NCBI GenBank assembly: GCA_949358305.1
Contig: OX442314.1
Span: forward strand, 2,917,087-2,981,086
Length of the DNA: 64,000 nt
Direction of reading: 5' to 3'
Source of the DNA: Strigamia acuminata
Lineage: Eukaryota; Arthropoda; Chilopoda; Geophilomorpha; Linotaeniidae
A model generated the notes under the pieces. That model made no database searches. It had not been told where the DNA came from and saw nothing but the letters and a program-made list of their open reading frames with translations. Within the stretch, counting starts at the first letter, position 1, and every line of letters begins with the position of its first letter. The translations under genes and the position numbers were made by a program. Of the stretch, positions 61,449-64,000 are shown piece after piece.

Positions 61449-61994
61449 TGTTGGTCTACGGACCGTGTTTGTAGTCGATGTAAGACAGATTCGGCTTGTA
61501 TTATCATTTTACCGGTGTATTTCTCAATTATTGCTTATTTACCGATCTTTTAAGTTGTTTATCATATTTTTGGTCATTTAGTCATTGTTTATGTATTTTA
61601 GCATGAGGCACCATGCATTTGTTAGTTTTGGAAGTTACTTTGACTATTTTCCTAATTTGCAATGTTGTATTGCGACACAAGGTGTCGCTACTCACTCTCT
61701 CTCGAATCCAAGATGGCGCTGCACACGGAGTTGCTTGCCCATCCTTTTTCCCAACCTGATTTGGACCACTATGTAAGATATTTTGTTTATATTAAATCAT
61801 TTTATTATTTGTATATGCTATTTGCATCATTCCACGGCATATAAGTGCTTGTGCACGGCCGTATCTTGCTCGAAACGTTTTCGGCGCGAGTATTCTGCGC
61901 GCGAGAATTTGCGAGCACTCTGCGAGTCGGGTTCCGACTCTGTTTTCGATTTTTCGCTCGTAATTCCGAGCTAATTTCCTCCTCCTCTGCTACA
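61449..61994 (+). repeat. 5' LTR (546 bp) of the right-end copia-type element
   Basis: It begins TGTTGGTCTACGGACCGTG and ends CCTCTGCTACA. It contains CCAAGATGGCG (61708-61718), TTTATATTAAAT and a GCATATAAG box (about 61839). These landmarks match the solo LTR at 48322-48809, though the rest has diverged. Confidence 0.88.
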
Positions 61995-61996
61995 AT

Positions 61997-62014
61997 TGGT
62001 AGCAGAGGATGGTT
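61997..62014 (+). promoter_or_regulatory. Primer-binding site for initiator tRNA-Met 3' end
   Basis: TGGTAGCAGAGGATGGTT, two bases after the LTR, is a perfect 18-base complement of the 3' end of animal initiator tRNA-Met as I remember it. Confidence 0.85.
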
Positions 62015-62893
62015 GCTATCCTCTGTTAGCACGCTTTCCACTAATTTTTGCCAAGAAATTCGCGATTTTCGCGATTCGCGGCAAATTTTTGCCTATTTTC
62101 AGATTCCGACGTCGATTTCCGCCGATTTTCGTCCTTTTCGTTTTCGTAACGTCTTCGAGACGTTCATTCGACGTTCTACCGACGTTCTCCTGTCTAACTT
62201 TGCCGAAAATTACGCGGGTTACGCGAATTTTCCGGCAAATCTTTATATTTTCAGATTTAACGCTGATTTCGCCGAGATTCCGACTCGTCACCGCCGACGA
62301 GGCGTGTTATCATCTAGAAACGGGCAAAACCCGCTGTATTCACCCCGGTGTGTCTACAGTATCGTCGATTTATTTATCTTTCGACGATTTTTGGATTTTT
62401 CCTCGATTTATTCGGGTCGAATGCGCTTTTCAGCCGCTTTTTCGAGAAAAGCGAGCAAACCCGTGTTTTCTACACGACGGTGTGGTGACCAGCCCACACA
62501 GAATCTCCATTTCGCCTTCTTTATTTTTCAGGGTCGTATTATTATTATTGTTAGATTTAAGGGGGATTTTGGTGTGGGACATTTAGTATCCTCGGCGCCC
62601 TTCGCTCGAATCCGGGCAAGCGTCGTTGTATTCCCCGATAGTGCTTGTCGTGGTACAAGTGAGGTTTCCCGCGGTTCCAGGCAACCGGTCGGACCCTCTC
62701 AGACTGGCTATCGGGGGTTTTTTGATTTCTTCAGAAGGAATCGCCCCATTTACGGTTTCCGCTTTGAACCACGAGGGAGGTGTGTGTGTGTTGTGAAGTG
62801 CATCGTGTTCGTCAGTGCTCCGAATTTAGTGCGCCAATACCACTCTCGTCGCTTCTGTGATTTTTCGCGTTCTGTCTCGCCTTGGCTGCTATC
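62015..62893 (+). other. Leader of the right-end copia-type element
   Basis: Nearly 900 bp between primer site and gag. A long frame (61845-62945, TTG start) crosses the LTR, the leader and the gag start in another phase. It has no recognisable domain and is rich in Phe, Arg and Ser. I regard it as chance openness of a stop-poor sequence. Confidence 0.55.
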
Positions 62894-64000
62894 ATGCAAA
62901 AAGTCAGTGATCCGACCAGCGGCAGAGTTCCCGTACTCGCTGTAGGGAATTACGACTCGTGGCAGAGGAGCATGCGAATGCTCCTCAAAGCAGAAGGATT
63001 GTGGCACCACGTGACGGAAACCGAGGAAGTTGAATACCTAAAAACCGCATCGGAAAAGGAGAAAGTCAAATATCAGCGCAAGAAAGACAAGGCTCTCGGC
63101 CTCATTTACTGTTTTGTCTCCGAGGCAAAGAAGTCGGCCCTTGATAATTGCGATACACCTAAACAATCTTGGGATAAGTTGGCGCAGATCTACGCTCCCA
63201 GCTCCCGCGCGCGCCAAGCCGCGATGCGCTGGGATTTCCTCGCTCTCCGACTTGGCCCGAACGAGGAAATGGCTGATTTCATCGCCCGCGTCGATTACCA
63301 CGCCAGCCAACTTAAGTCGGTGGGTGAACCAGTCTCAGATGTTCACCATTCGTATCAGTACTTACACCGCCTTCCGCCCGAGTATTCGCAAGCATCGTTT
63401 GCCATATACCATTGGCCAGATGACCAGTTCATACCGGATAAAGTGTCCGAACAGCTTCTCTCCGAGTATATGCGCCTCAAATCAATCCATACGAACAATT
63501 CTCAGTCAGCATCGGCGCATACTTCCAACACTGGTCAATCTCGACGGAATCAATCCCGACCTCCGCGTGATATTTCGACGGTTCGATGTTTTAATTGTCA
63601 AGAACTCGGACATTACGCCAACAAGTGCCCTCATCAGAAAGGCGATGGTCAGAACCGCCAGGCACCCGCTGCGCAAGTCCAACGCTCCTCTCGCAGTAAG
63701 AGCCGTCGCAGTAACAAGAACGCGTCGAAGCCGGAGGATCCCAAGCCACGGGGCAGTTCCAGGCCACGACGAGATGCAAATTTCTTCGTCAATTGTCCCC
63801 AGATCATCGAGCGTCCTATTGCACATTTTATGCAGTCAAATGAGTGGATCATTGACTGCGGGGCCACCGACCACATTTCTCATATTCGATCGTGGTTTTC
63901 GGACTTTGAACAAATTACGCCATTCGACATCGAACTCGGACAGGGCAAGTCCAAAGTAACCGGACGTGGTAACGTGCGACTTCAGACCTCGATTGACAAC
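62894..64000 (+). CDS. Copia-type Gag-Pol, N-terminal part, continues beyond the window
   Basis: 369 codons are visible without a stop. The start ATG follows the context TGCTATC. Residues about 15-200 are a copia-type Gag (UBN2/Retrotran_gag kind: GNYDSWQRSMRMLL; SWDKLAQIY). The zinc knuckle is at residues 232-245 (CX2CX4HX4C), followed by an Arg/Ser-rich basic region. The protease begins near residue 317 (WIIDCGATDHIS). The active-site triplet reads D321-C322-G323, where copia proteases normally have D-S-G or D-T-G. This could be a family variant or an inactivating change. Shorter frames on both strands over this stretch are shadows. Confidence 0.88.
   Translation, partial: MQKVSDPTSGRVPVLAVGNYDSWQRSMRMLLKAEGLWHHVTETEEVEYLKTASEKEKVKYQRKKDKALGLIYCFVSEAKKSALDNCDTPKQSWDKLAQIYAPSSRARQAAMRWDFLALRLGPNEEMADFIARVDYHASQLKSVGEPVSDVHHSYQYLHRLPPEYSQASFAIYHWPDDQFIPDKVSEQLLSEYMRLKSIHTNNSQSASAHTSNTGQSRRNQSRPPRDISTVRCFNCQELGHYANKCPHQKGDGQNRQAPAAQVQRSSRSKSRRSNKNASKPEDPKPRGSSRPRRDANFFVNCPQIIERPIAHFMQSNEWIIDCGATDHISHIRSWFSDFEQITPFDIELGQGKSKVTGRGNVRLQTSIDN

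Larger units (their letters stand above)
61449..64000 (+). mobile_element. Ty1/copia-type LTR retrotransposon, 5' part, runs off the window
   Basis: Order: 5' LTR (61449-61994), primer site, about 880-bp leader and gag-pol from 62894, open at the window end. It is inserted in the minus-strand gypsy-type element. The five bases before it, TCTGC, should recur after its 3' LTR outside the window. Confidence 0.88.

Noticed and set aside
61845-62945. 366-codon frame across the LTR and leader of the right-end element
   Set aside because: It starts at TTG in the LTR, overlaps the gag start in another phase and has skewed Phe/Arg/Ser composition with no domain.
63114-63959. 281-codon plus-strand frame near the right end
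   Set aside because: It is an out-of-phase shadow of the Gag-Pol frame from 62894, which carries the zinc knuckle and protease and stays open to the window end.

Overview
The window is eukaryotic nuclear DNA, most likely from an arthropod and probably an insect. Spliced genes have GT-AG introns and AATAAA signals. The noncoding DNA is very AT-rich, and TTAGG-type (insect telomere-like) repeats are abundant. The mobile DNA consists of Ty1/copia and Ty3/gypsy LTR retrotransposons, hAT-like non-autonomous elements and MITEs. There is no prokaryotic signal.

Positions 1 to about 52,250 are one head-to-tail tandem array. Units of 3,671 bp each carry one complete three-exon gene of about 395 codons for a leucine-rich-repeat protein. 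I recognise it as dynein regulatory complex subunit 5 (DRC5, also called TCTE1), a sperm-flagellum axoneme protein. Eleven copies are intact (ATGs at 1169, 4840, 8511, 12182, 15853, 19524, 23195, 26866, 30537, 34208 and 37879). The array continues leftwards out of the window. Each unit also holds a stack of AT-rich minisatellites, a 62-bp repeat inside intron 1 and a block of TTAGG-like repeats between genes. Units 1 to 10 are almost identical, unit 11 is slightly different and unit 12 clearly diverged, as expected when unequal exchange homogenises the middle of an array but not its edge.

The edge copy (unit 12) is broken by two mobile elements. One is a 2.5-kb TIR/foldback element (41315-43858, 8-bp target duplication) between its upstream region and exon 1. 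The other is a 6.45-kb copia element (45464-51915, apparently identical 338-bp LTRs, 5-bp target duplication) inside exon 2. The copia element has a 488-bp solo LTR of another family inside its integrase gene.

From 52,250 to 55,150 lies single-copy flank: a hAT-like MITE, a small predicted three-exon gene for a secreted cysteine-rich peptide (54386-54883) with a second MITE in its intron, and a 76-bp palindromic mini-element with a perfect 9-bp target duplication. From 55,500 to 64,000 lies a nest of LTR retroelements: minus-strand gypsy-type LTRs, gag fragments and a gag-protease element with very short LTRs, cut by a plus-strand copia-type element. That element's 5' LTR, tRNA primer site and gag-pol frame run off the right end.

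The most notable feature is the homogenised amplification of an axonemal (presumably testis-expressed) gene in a macrosatellite-like array. Gene-family names come from motif recognition alone; no search was run.
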